From JBLMYQ01 sp050260055 (GTDB taxonomy: Bacteria > Bacillota > Clostridia > Acetivibrionales > UBA4821), in NCBI GenBank assembly GCA_050260055.1, contig JBLNBO010000005.1, positions 1 through 64,000 on the forward strand: a DNA stretch of 64,000 bases. Direction: 5' to 3'. Shown here piece by piece: positions 56,264 to 64,000 of this stretch. A program made the translations under genes and the position numbers. A model generated the notes under the pieces. The model did no database searches. It saw only the letters and a program-made list of their open reading frames with translations, and had not been told where the DNA came from. Each line of letters starts with the position of its first letter. Position 1 is the first letter of the stretch.

Positions 56264-57763
56264 TTATAATAACATTTCTTTTAGTACCTGCTTCATTTCA
56301 TCTTTTTGACAGACTAAGGTATGCAGTATCTGTTTTGAAGAAAGATTCTTTAGCGGCCTTGGTACAAGGGTTTTTGTAGTTGCTGATAAAATATTTAAAA
56401 GTTCAAATTCGTTTTTGCTTTCAAAAGAGCGGCTTTTTTTAGATAATGCATTCATTACGCTTCGGTTAAATTTATAAGGGCTCGCGGTACTTGCAATTAC
56501 AGTAAGAGTATTGTCTCCAGTCTTTTTTACGTACTTGGAATAAACATGCAGTCCTACTGCTGTATGCGGGTCAACAGTATAGTCATACTTATTAAAGACA
56601 TCTTTGATTGTTTTAAGGGTGTTTTTCTCCGATGCATAATCTGCATAAAAATCTTCTCTTATTATATTTAGCAATTTTCTTTCAACAGTATAAACCCGAT
56701 TTTGCTTTAAGCTGTCCATTAGATTAAATATCTTTTCCGAATCGTGATTTGATGCTTCAAACAACAGCCTCTCAAGATTGCTTGATACAAGAATATCCAT
56801 TGATGGGGAAATGGTTGTCTTAAGTTCTTTTCCGGCATCATATATTCCTGTGTTAATGAAACCCTTTAGTACATCGTTTTCATTTGTTGCTAGTATCAGT
56901 TTATTTATTGGCAGACCCATTTTTTTAGCATAATAACCTGCCATAATATTTCCAAAGTTTCCGGTTGGTATGCATACATTTATTTTATCGCCGAACTTTA
57001 TATGCGAAGATTTCAAAAGGTTTATGTATGAAGAAAAATAATATACAATTTGAGGGACAAGCCTTCCCCAGTTTATTGAGTTTGCAGATGTAAGCTTGAT
57101 ATTTTTATTTGCAAGTTCTTTTTCAAGGGGCTTATCTGCAAAAATTTCTTTAACTCCACTTTGGGCGTGGTCAAAGTTTCCTTTTACCCCTAAAACATAT
57201 ACATTGTTTCCTTCTTGAGTAATCATTTGGCTTTTTTGTATATCACTAACTCCGTCCTGAGGGAAAAATACTATAACCTTTGTTCCGGATACATTCTTGA
57301 AGCCTTCAAGAGCAGCCTTGCCAGTGTCTCCGGAGGTTGCAGTAAGAATTACAAAAATACTACTATCATTAAGATTTTTTGCTGAAGTAGTGAGTAATCT
57401 TGGCAAAAGCTGAAGGGCTATGTCCTTAAAAGCACAAGTAGGACCATGCCATAATTCAAGCATTATGATGGAATCGGTAAGCGGCCTAAGGGGGCAAATC
57501 ATTGGAGTATCAAAATTTCTATGTGTATAAGAATCGGATATACAGCGTTTTAAATCCTCTGTGTTGAAATCAGTGAGGAATTTCTTCATTATATTATATG
57601 CAATATCCGGATAGCTTTTTTTGTACAAGCCTATCATTTCTTCCTGAGACAAAACAGGGATGGTTTTAGGCACAAAAAGGCCGCCGTCGGGAGCGATTCC
57701 TGAAACGATTGCGCGTGAGGCGGTTATGCTGTCTTTATACCCACGGGTACTTATATATTCCAT
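56264..57763 (-). CDS. thrC: Threonine synthase
   Basis: A 499-aa PLP enzyme; ATG 57763 follows AAGGAGG. MEYISTRGYKDSITASRAI, GPTCAFKDIALQLLPRL (PLP lysine) and TATSGDTGKAALEG define the long (type 1) class. It makes threonine from O-phosphohomoserine. No hom or thrB is adjacent here. Confidence 0.96.
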   Translation of the reverse strand: MEYISTRGYKDSITASRAIVSGIAPDGGLFVPKTIPVLSQEEMIGLYKKSYPDIAYNIMKKFLTDFNTEDLKRCISDSYTHRNFDTPMICPLRPLTDSIIMLELWHGPTCAFKDIALQLLPRLLTTSAKNLNDSSIFVILTATSGDTGKAALEGFKNVSGTKVIVFFPQDGVSDIQKSQMITQEGNNVYVLGVKGNFDHAQSGVKEIFADKPLEKELANKNIKLTSANSINWGRLVPQIVYYFSSYINLLKSSHIKFGDKINVCIPTGNFGNIMAGYYAKKMGLPINKLILATNENDVLKGFINTGIYDAGKELKTTISPSMDILVSSNLERLLFEASNHDSEKIFNLMDSLKQNRVYTVERKLLNIIREDFYADYASEKNTLKTIKDVFNKYDYTVDPHTAVGLHVYSKYVKKTGDNTLTVIASTASPYKFNRSVMNALSKKSRSFESKNEFELLNILSATTKTLVPRPLKNLSSKQILHTLVCQKDEMKQVLKEMLL

Positions 57764-57833
57764 GCTTTTCCTCCTTGGTTGATAGAAACTAATTAATCCG
57801 TATCTAGATTTTCGCAATATTAAGGTTAATAAA

Positions 57834-58421
57834 TCATGCTTTTATGGTGTAATACTTTTCATCTTCTTTATTTGCCAGGATGTAAAAGTCTTTATTTTTT
57901 ATTTTGCTTAAATTCCAATCCTTCTGATTAAATTCAATAAATAAAGAAATAATTGTTTCATTAAAATCCGGATACATTTCTTTGAATTTCTCAATAAGGT
58001 TGTTTACATATAACTCCTCAGAATTCTTATAGAGAACAGGAAATCCAATTGCTTTACTGGCTACACTTAAACTCTCAGGAAGAATTGTACGTGGAATCAA
58101 ACATTCAGGAGCGCGGTAGGTTCCAAATACATAATCTTTAGGAGAGATAATGCTTTTGGCATAAAGCTCTTCAAGTTCTTTACTGCCATATAAGGATTTG
58201 TCTGCAATATAACAGTTTTCGGGGTTGATATCAACCCTAAGACAAACGAAATCTGCTGACTTTAACTTTTCAACTTCATCTCTAGGGTTAAGCAGCGCTG
58301 AAATGCATTGACTGGGATAGTCATTTATTACAACGGTTTTCTCAGCCCTTGATGATAACTTTATACCGCACATTAAGGCTTCAGCTTTTTCGCCTGAAGG
58401 TATATATAAATATGCATCCAT
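57834..58421 (-). CDS. Conserved-looking protein, function unknown
   Basis: A 195-aa soluble protein with a CAGGTGAG site. It has no signal or membrane segment. The text DAYLYIPSGEKAEALMCGIK and KDYVFGTYRAPECLIPRT is not a family I know. It is 70 bases before thrC on the same strand and may be co-transcribed with it. Confidence 0.65.
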   Translation of the reverse strand: MDAYLYIPSGEKAEALMCGIKLSSRAEKTVVINDYPSQCISALLNPRDEVEKLKSADFVCLRVDINPENCYIADKSLYGSKELEELYAKSIISPKDYVFGTYRAPECLIPRTILPESLSVASKAIGFPVLYKNSEELYVNNLIEKFKEMYPDFNETIISLFIEFNQKDWNLSKIKNKDFYILANKEDEKYYTIKA

Positions 58422-58514
58422 ATTTTCTCACCTGTTTATTATCTAATTTTTTTCTTATTATACAGTATACAGAACTATTGTAACAATTATAATACAAATT
58501 GATATTTTTCGATA

Positions 58515-58554
58515 GAAAAAACCCAAGAAGAGTTATTAATACTCTACTTGGGTT
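58515..58554 (-). terminator. Terminator of the HD-domain gene
   Basis: AACCCAAG and CTTGGGTT pair around an inner AGAGT/ACTCT stem; an A-run on the left is the T-run on the minus strand. Confidence 0.88.
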
Positions 58555-58561
58555 AAATGAC

Positions 58562-59119
58562 TTAATCAATATTGCTCAATAAATCATGAAAGCGATGAAG
58601 CCTTTCAAGAGCAGCAGCCTTTTTCTCTATATAACTTTTATCATGTGCCATTAAATCGGCTATCTGATGAGATAAAAGCATTCTGCAAAAATCTTTTCCA
58701 TGGTCCTTTATTTTTTCTTCAAGTTCATCAAGGGTAAGTGCTAGGGGTTTATCATGCATAAGTATCATGGTGCAGACGGTATCAATTGTATTACTTTCAA
58801 AACCCAACCTTTCAAGATAAATATGTGCTAATTTACTGCTATGTTCTTCATGCCCCCAAAAATGGGTTACGCCATCTTCTCCAACATGTTTAACAGCAGG
58901 CTTGCCACAATCGTGAAAAAGGGCGGTGAGTCTGGTAATTAGTTCCGGTGGAACGTTATTTACAACCTCCATTGTATGTGTCAGAATATCATAACAGTGT
59001 GCAGGATGATTTTGGGGATAACCCTCGATTTCTTTCAACTCAGGGACAAACTCAAATACTTGGGTTAAATCCACTTCTTTCTTTAAAACGATTTGACTGA
59101 AAACTTCTGCTTTTTTCAT
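58562..59119 (-). CDS. HD-domain hydrolase
   Basis: A 185-aa protein; ATG 59119 follows AAGGGAGGG. The HD motif LTALFHDCGKPAVK, with later H and D residues (GHEEHSSKLAHIYL), binds metal. It resembles the HD half of CCA-adding enzymes and small phosphohydrolases that act on nucleotides. Substrate unknown. Confidence 0.85.
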   Translation of the reverse strand: MKKAEVFSQIVLKKEVDLTQVFEFVPELKEIEGYPQNHPAHCYDILTHTMEVVNNVPPELITRLTALFHDCGKPAVKHVGEDGVTHFWGHEEHSSKLAHIYLERLGFESNTIDTVCTMILMHDKPLALTLDELEEKIKDHGKDFCRMLLSHQIADLMAHDKSYIEKKAAALERLHRFHDLLSNID

Positions 59120-59254
59120 AGTTCTACTCCCTCCCTTTATAATTAATAATAAGGGCCACGCTTTAAATCCTGTCAAAATGACCTAAACTTCAATAAATAA
59201 ATATCTAGAAAAGATTAACATGACAGATAGTGAGTGTCAATAATAAAAATAAAA

Positions 59255-59277
59255 GCCCTCTCGATTTTGGAGAGGGC
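59255..59277 (-). terminator. Terminator of the por operon
   Basis: GCCCTCTC and GAGAGGGC pair with a 7-nt loop; the A-rich stretch on the left is the T-tract of the minus-strand transcript. Confidence 0.88.
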
Positions 59278-59283
59278 AGTGGG

Positions 59284-60228
59284 TTAACATTCTTTAGATT
59301 CTAAGGTTTGAAGTTCGCACCATCTTCTATCTACTTCTTCTTGAATCTCCTGAATCATCCATTCGTTTCCAGGCTTGAATAAATGCTTGAACCTTGATTG
59401 CGGTCTGAGGAATTCCTCAACTGGAAGCTTATTACTTGGTTTATAAGTTATTCTATATTTGCCGCTTTCAACTTCATACATTGGCCAGAAACATGTATCA
59501 ACAGCAAGCTTTGTTATTTTCATCAAATCTGGTGTATCATAGCCCCATCCCCTTGGACAAGGCGCCAGAACATTCAAGAAAGCGGGTCCCTTAGTATAAA
59601 TAGCCTTTTCAGCTTTTTCATATAAATCTTTTAAGTTTCCAACGGGTGCTGTTTGTGCAACATATGGTAAATGGTGGTTTGCCATTACGGCAGTCAAATC
59701 TTTTCTATATTGCATCTTGCCTGGAATCTTCTTGCCCGCAGGAGAGGTTGTTGTATCTGCATATTTTGGTGTTGCGGATGAACGCTGAATTCCTGTATTC
59801 ATATAAGCTTCATTATCATAACAGATATAAACCATATCATGGCCGCGTTCCATTGCTCCGGATAGTGATTGCAAACCAATGTCATAGGTTCCGCCGTCTC
59901 CTCCAAATGCAATAAATTTGGTTTCTATGTCTGCAGGAATTTTACCTTTTCTTTTTAATGCATTGTAGGCTGCTTCTGCCCCGGAAACTGTTGCTCCAGC
60001 ATTTTCAAAAGCATTATGAATAAAAGAATCTTTCCATGCAGTATTAGGATATAGAAAGGTTGAAACCTCAAGACAGCCTGTTGCAGCTCCAACTACAGCG
60101 TGGTCTTCAGGTTTCAATGCCCTTAATATTCCTCTGACCACAACAGGGGCACCGCATCCAGCACACATGGTGTGCCCGCCGGTTAAGCGTTCTGGTTTTT
60201 TCGCTACTTCCTTCAAATTATATGGCAT
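59284..60228 (-). CDS. porB: Pyruvate:ferredoxin oxidoreductase, beta subunit
   Basis: A 314-aa TPP-binding subunit. It has MCAGCGAPVVVRGIL, AATGCLEVSTFLYPNT, the GDGGTYDIGLQSLSGA TPP/Mg motif and YDNEAYMNTGIQRSSATP. With PorA, D and G it splits pyruvate to acetyl-CoA and CO2, reducing ferredoxin. It is the last gene of porG-D-A-B. Confidence 0.96.
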   Translation of the reverse strand: MPYNLKEVAKKPERLTGGHTMCAGCGAPVVVRGILRALKPEDHAVVGAATGCLEVSTFLYPNTAWKDSFIHNAFENAGATVSGAEAAYNALKRKGKIPADIETKFIAFGGDGGTYDIGLQSLSGAMERGHDMVYICYDNEAYMNTGIQRSSATPKYADTTTSPAGKKIPGKMQYRKDLTAVMANHHLPYVAQTAPVGNLKDLYEKAEKAIYTKGPAFLNVLAPCPRGWGYDTPDLMKITKLAVDTCFWPMYEVESGKYRITYKPSNKLPVEEFLRPQSRFKHLFKPGNEWMIQEIQEEVDRRWCELQTLESKEC

Positions 60229-60242
60229 ATCACAATCACCGC

Positions 60243-61427
60243 CTATTCTCTGACGCCAAGATAGTTGAATGTATTTTCAACCTTACCCTGGTCAGCAATT
60301 TTTAATAAATCATTATAAACCTTTTCAATGTCATCTGCCTTAACATCTCTTCCACCAAGGCCATAAATGTAATTGACAGTCTTTACATTTGTTATTCCAT
60401 TAACAAACATAGCACTTGTTATCTCGGTAAACAGCGGACCGCCTGCGGCGTTAAAGCTGTCTGCCTTATCTAAAATGGCAAGAGCCTTACAGTTTTTCAC
60501 TGCTGATGCTATTTCATCAACAGGGAAAGGACGAAATACTCTCGGTTTTATAAGACCTGCTTTTATACCTTTATTTCTCAGTTGGTCAATTACGAATTTA
60601 GCAGTTCCAGCAGTTGAATTAAGGATAACTGCCGCTACTTCGGCATCTTCCATTCTATACTCTTCAAAAGTTCCATATTTTCTGCCAGATATCTTTTCGA
60701 ATTCTACAGTAACATCATTAATTACTTTTCTCGCATTTTGCATAGCTTGTGCTTGCTGTCTTTTATGCTCGAAACAATAAAACTGTAAATCAAGAGGACC
60801 TACCGAGATAGGATTTTCTTTATCTAATAAATAGTGATCCGGAATATGATCCCCAACAAAATTTTTAACTATATCATCTTCAATGAGTTCAATATTCTCT
60901 AATGAATGGCTTGTTATAAATCCGTCAAGACAAACCATTACAGGAAGGGTTACCTCTGGATGTTCAGCAATTCTTGTAGCCATAATCATATTATCATAAG
61001 CTTCCTGATTGCTTTCACAGTAAAGCTGTATCCAGCCCGAATCTCTTGCTCCCATCGAATCGCTGTGGTCGTTGTGAATATTAAGAGGACCTGAAAGAGT
61101 TCTGTTTACACAAGCCATAACAATTGGAAGCCTTGATGCAGCTGCAATATAAAGTACCTCCCACATTAGGGCGAGTCCATTGGCTGATGTTGCAGTCATT
61201 GCCCTTGCTCCAGCAGCTGAAGCGCCAACACAAGCGCTCATAGCGCTATGTTCGCTTTCGACAGCAACAAATTCTGTATCAACTGTTCCATTTGCTACGA
61301 ATGTTGAAAAATACTGCGGTACTTCCGTAGATGGGGTTATTGGAAAGGCTGCTACAACATCAGGATTTATTTGTTTCATAGCGGTTGCGATTGCCTCGTT
61401 TCCGCTTAATCTTTCTCTGATAGCCAT
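60243..61427 (-). CDS. porA: Pyruvate:ferredoxin oxidoreductase, alpha subunit
   Basis: A 394-aa protein; the second ATG (61427) is preferred because the first (61439) touches the AAAGGA site. RLSGNEAIATAMKQINPDVV, FPITPSTEVPQYF and TATSANGLALMWEVLY are the pyrimidine-domain motifs. The N-terminus makes the pyruvate/TPP site with PorB. Confidence 0.95.
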   Translation of the reverse strand: MAIRERLSGNEAIATAMKQINPDVVAAFPITPSTEVPQYFSTFVANGTVDTEFVAVESEHSAMSACVGASAAGARAMTATSANGLALMWEVLYIAAASRLPIVMACVNRTLSGPLNIHNDHSDSMGARDSGWIQLYCESNQEAYDNMIMATRIAEHPEVTLPVMVCLDGFITSHSLENIELIEDDIVKNFVGDHIPDHYLLDKENPISVGPLDLQFYCFEHKRQQAQAMQNARKVINDVTVEFEKISGRKYGTFEEYRMEDAEVAAVILNSTAGTAKFVIDQLRNKGIKAGLIKPRVFRPFPVDEIASAVKNCKALAILDKADSFNAAGGPLFTEITSAMFVNGITNVKTVNYIYGLGGRDVKADDIEKVYNDLLKIADQGKVENTFNYLGVRE

Positions 61428-61493
61428 ATCTATTATCATTCCTTTCTGCTCGAATTCTTTATTTCTCTATTATCCTATGGAAATAGGGATTAA

Positions 61494-61814
61494 TTATTTT
61501 TCTTCTACGAAGTCTATTGCTTTGAAAGGACAAACCTTAAAGCAGACACCGCATCCTTTGCAGTGGTCATAGTCGAAATCTTTTCTTTTTGATTCCTCGT
61601 CAACAAGGATTGATGTATCAGGACATACTGGATAGCAAAGAAGGCACTGTTTGCAGTTTTCTTTTATCCAGATTGGTTTCATAGAACGCCATTCACCGGT
61701 TAGTACTCTAGCTGCACTTCCGGGAGAGTATATTGTCCCACCCGGGGTGATTTCTTTCCATTTTACTTCCCTGCTAATGTTTTTATCTTTAAATTCATCT
61801 TTTCTTTCACTCAT
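61494..61814 (-). CDS. porD: Pyruvate:ferredoxin oxidoreductase, delta (4Fe-4S) subunit
   Basis: A 106-aa protein that overlaps porG by four bases. Two cluster motifs, CKQCLLCYPVCP and CKGCGVCFKVCP, carry electrons from TPP to ferredoxin. Confidence 0.95.
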   Translation of the reverse strand: MSERKDEFKDKNISREVKWKEITPGGTIYSPGSAARVLTGEWRSMKPIWIKENCKQCLLCYPVCPDTSILVDEESKRKDFDYDHCKGCGVCFKVCPFKAIDFVEEK

Positions 61815-62389
61815 AGTCCCTTCACCTCCTGCATTGCTCTTCTAAGAGCATTTATATTACCCTCAACCATTTCAGGTTTTTTTGCAAATTTATGTTTGAA
61901 TGAATCTTCCATATCATTTAAGAACTTTTCTTCATCCATAACCTTACTTACTTTTACAATAGCAGCTAGCATAGGCGTATTTGGGAAGTATTTACCTAAT
62001 GTCTCCATTGAAATTGTTCTTGCATCAATTGTGCAAACTTTTCCTTGATACCCTTTTAGAAGAGTCTTAACTTCATCGGGAGATTTTGTGGTGTTTATAA
62101 TAATTGCGCCCTCAGGGCTCAATCCTGATGTAACATCAACCGAAGTTAGAAGTGTATCATCAACTACAACCACATAGTCGGGTTCATAGATATTACTGTG
62201 AACAGTAATTCTTTCATCACTTATGCGGTTATAAGCTGTAATTGGTGCACCCATTCTCTCTGGGCCATATTCAGGGAACCCTTGAATGTACTTTCCTGTA
62301 TTGAAGGCTGCATCTGCAAGAAGAAGCGATGCTGTTTTTGCACCTTGACCTCCTCTTCCATGCCATCTGATTTCGACGACCTTATCCAT
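61811..62389 (-). CDS. porG: Pyruvate:ferredoxin oxidoreductase, gamma subunit
   Basis: A 192-aa protein with a TAGGAGGT site. WHGRGGQGAKTASLLLADAA is the coenzyme-A-domain signature, followed by PEYGPERMGAPI. First gene of the operon. The four-subunit form differs from the single-chain Por common in clostridia. Confidence 0.95.
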   Translation of the reverse strand: MDKVVEIRWHGRGGQGAKTASLLLADAAFNTGKYIQGFPEYGPERMGAPITAYNRISDERITVHSNIYEPDYVVVVDDTLLTSVDVTSGLSPEGAIIINTTKSPDEVKTLLKGYQGKVCTIDARTISMETLGKYFPNTPMLAAIVKVSKVMDEEKFLNDMEDSFKHKFAKKPEMVEGNINALRRAMQEVKGL

Positions 62390-62525
62390 TTTGTTTACCT
62401 CCTATTCAAACTTTTAATTTTATAATGCTAGGAAAGTTTTCTTTCCTTAGAGAAAGCTTTTAAAATATTAAACAATAGAAGTTAATTTTGCCAAGCTGAG
62501 AGGTTTTTAATACTAGTATTATTAA

Positions 62526-62549
62526 TTTGAATAAAACATATTATTCAAA
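62526..62549. promoter_or_regulatory. Palindrome upstream of the por operon
   Basis: TTTGAATAA (62526-62534) and TTATTCAAA (62541-62549) form a perfect 9-6-9 palindrome, 140 bases before porG. It looks like an operator for a dimeric regulator; it does not match Rex or FNR consensus. Confidence 0.5.
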
Positions 62550-62644
62550 CTTTAAGAATGTGCATATAAAGATAATTATTCGTTAGATTATAAATAAAAT
62601 ATTCCTAGAAATCAAATAATCTAATTGTCTATTTCTGGTTTGAT

Positions 62645-63154
62645 TTAGAATAAATCATAATCTTTGTGAAAAATGATTCTCTTTACAGAGATAAGGTAAG
62701 ATTCTAAAAGACCTGCTATTCCAGATTTCTTAAGAGCTTCTTTTGATTCTTGAAGATTTATTTTTAATTTACTAATTTCCTCATCTGAAAGTGAACCAGA
62801 TTTATTTTTGGCATAATTTATAATTTCTTTTAATTCACCATCATCCAACCAAATTCCATAGCATTCTGAACACATATCAATTTTTATATTATCGTTAAAT
62901 AAATAGTTTGTGTTTGTCATGGGTAAACTGCAAACGGGACATTTTATACTTTCGGTTTTTGAGTTGCTGACATCTTTATCCTTTTCCAAGGCTTTAGATA
63001 TTTCTGAAGTTTTTATTGAATCGAAATCACAGTGAAGTATTTTTGTAATTTCAAATTTATCTAACCATATTCCATCACATGATGGACATACTTCAATCTT
63101 AATATTTTCAACTTCAGCCGGTTCAAGAGTGGAATTACATTTTGGACAATTCAT
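62645..63154 (-). CDS. Double zf-TFIIB protein
   Basis: A 169-aa protein with a CGGAGGTG site. Two zf-TFIIB modules (MNCPKCN...CPSCDGIWLDKFEI and CPVCSLP...CSECYGIWLDDGEL) bind zinc. The C-terminus is a charged helix. Family function unknown. It is a tandem paralogue of the next gene. Confidence 0.85.
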   Translation of the reverse strand: MNCPKCNSTLEPAEVENIKIEVCPSCDGIWLDKFEITKILHCDFDSIKTSEISKALEKDKDVSNSKTESIKCPVCSLPMTNTNYLFNDNIKIDMCSECYGIWLDDGELKEIINYAKNKSGSLSDEEISKLKINLQESKEALKKSGIAGLLESYLISVKRIIFHKDYDLF

Positions 63155-63189
63155 TTGACACCTCCGATATAGGGGACGCTTAATTTTGA

Positions 63190-63549
63190 TTATTTACTAT
63201 AAATATAATCAATAATATCGCCCAGTTCACCATCATCTATCCAAATACCGCTGCATATTTTGCATGCTTCCAGAAAGATATCACTTTCATATGAATAATT
63301 AAATTTTTCTAGAGTGGCTCCGCAGCTAGGACAACGTAAAGAAGAATTTTTTTGACTTCTAATATCTTGATTGTCTTTTTTTAGTGTGCTAGCAATCGGG
63401 GAAGAGGATAAATAATCACGTCCAATCATTGCAAGTTTTTCAAGCTCATCCTTATCGCACCAAATACCCTGACATGTATCACAATAGTCGATGTTGACAT
63501 TTTTAACCGAAATTGATTTCATTTCAATATCACATATCGGACAATTCAT
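63190..63549 (-). CDS. Double zf-TFIIB protein, paralogue
   Basis: A 119-aa protein; ATG 63549 follows GGAGGAAAA. Two zf-TFIIB modules (CPICDIE...CDTCQGIWCDKDEL and CPSCGAT...CKICSGIWIDDGEL). It is 35 bases upstream of its paralogue on the same strand, probably one operon. Confidence 0.85.
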   Translation of the reverse strand: MNCPICDIEMKSISVKNVNIDYCDTCQGIWCDKDELEKLAMIGRDYLSSSPIASTLKKDNQDIRSQKNSSLRCPSCGATLEKFNYSYESDIFLEACKICSGIWIDDGELGDIIDYIYSK

Positions 63550-63684
63550 AGTTTTCCTCCTTAGTAATATTTTGGACATAATAATTATATCCTAAAGAAT
63601 GATTTTTGTCAGCAGAGTAATAAAATACGAAAAGTATTAACTCAAAAGAAATATTGTTCTATTTCTTTTTTTTATTTAATAAGT

Positions 63685-63709
63685 TATAATACTTAGTACC
63701 AGGTATTAA
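63685..63709 (+). promoter_or_regulatory. FapR-like operator and -10 box
   Basis: A TATAAT -10 (63685-63690) is followed at once by TTAGTACCAGGTATTAA (63693-63709), which matches the 17-bp FapR palindrome at about 15 positions. FapR represses lipid genes and is released by malonyl-CoA. The gene behind it is an acyl-CoA synthetase, as expected. Confidence 0.6.
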
Positions 63710-63740
63710 CTAGTGGTATAAAAAGTGAAAGGAAGATTTA

Positions 63741-64000
63741 ATGGATAATATAAAGTTATATAAAAAGCCGCTTAATAATGTAAGATTAATCTCAAATCTT
63801 AAGGAGATGCTTAAACAAAGCAGTGAGATTTTTGGAGAAAAGCCGGCCTTCCTTGTATATTCACAGGAGATAGAAGAGTATGTTCCTATATCTTATAGCC
63901 AGTTTAAAAAAGATGTTGATTCATTAGGAACAGCGTTAATTGATAAAGGATTAAAAGGAAAGAGAGTTGCAGTAATCGGCGAAAATAGATATGAATGGGC
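63741..64000 (+). CDS. AMP-dependent acyl-CoA synthetase-like, partial
   Basis: The first 86 codons of a gene cut by the window end. GAAAGGA precedes ATG 63741. The N-terminus has FGEKPAFLVY, YVPISYSQFKKDVDSLGTAL and GKRVAVIGENRYEW, typical of long-chain acyl-CoA ligases/AMP-forming synthetases. The catalytic P-loop lies beyond the window. Confidence 0.85.
   Translation, partial: MDNIKLYKKPLNNVRLISNLKEMLKQSSEIFGEKPAFLVYSQEIEEYVPISYSQFKKDVDSLGTALIDKGLKGKRVAVIGENRYEW

Noticed and set aside
62526..62549. FNR or Rex site
   Set aside because: The arms TTTGAATAA/TTATTCAAA do not match TTGAT-N4-ATCAA or TTGTTAA-N4-TTAACAA; kept only as an unnamed palindrome.

Overview
The window suggests a low-GC, endospore-forming, anaerobic member of the Clostridia. 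It carries SpoIIID, BofA, RicT/YaaT and cortex-lytic-type enzymes, a four-subunit pyruvate:ferredoxin oxidoreductase, an 8Fe ferredoxin, an S-layer protein and T-box control. Large FN3/cohesin-like surface proteins fit relatives of the cellulolytic clostridia, but the species cannot be named from this sequence.

Left part (1-28.7 kb) is accessory DNA. It opens with the trailer end of a type I-C-like CRISPR array (34 repeats; leader and cas genes must lie to the left). Next come a PD-(D/E)XK nuclease-like gene, a convergent XRE regulator, and an apparent operon of zinc-ribbon membrane proteins with a TcaA-like first gene. A GNAT-like protein, an RNase H-like protein and a small helical protein follow. 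Then come two giant secreted proteins: S8 protease/FG-GAP/FN3/cohesin-like (2225 aa) and S8 protease/RHS/YwqJ-type deaminase (2682 aa), the second followed by a probable immunity gene. After the immunity gene lies a promoter-to-terminator, highly structured, unidentified RNA of about 380 nt. A mobile-element module follows: a RusA-like resolvase, a replication-relaxation-like protein and a large serine recombinase. The recombinase ends exactly where the 3' part of an L,D-transpeptidase gene begins, so the element appears to have split that gene.

Right part (28.9-64 kb) is conserved core DNA. A radical SAM pair, RNase G, and rplU-prp-rpmA (with an L21 leader) run into obg, a DUF2508 gene, bofA and spoIIID. 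Minus-strand spore/cell-wall hydrolases, two transporters and an S-layer protein with its own terminator come next. Then lepB, tmk, yaaR, holB and ricT form a co-directional block, followed by a ferredoxin. The trpEGDCBA operon lacks trpF and is controlled by a tryptophan T-box with an extra downstream antiterminator/terminator module. Minus-strand thrC, an unknown gene, an HD hydrolase, the porGDAB operon and two zf-TFIIB genes follow. The window ends inside an acyl-CoA synthetase-like gene preceded by a FapR-like operator.

Points of most interest are the orphan structured RNA, the S8-RHS-deaminase fusion with its neighbour, the split L,D-transpeptidase, the tandem T-box expression platform, and the zinc-ribbon envelope operon with its operator.
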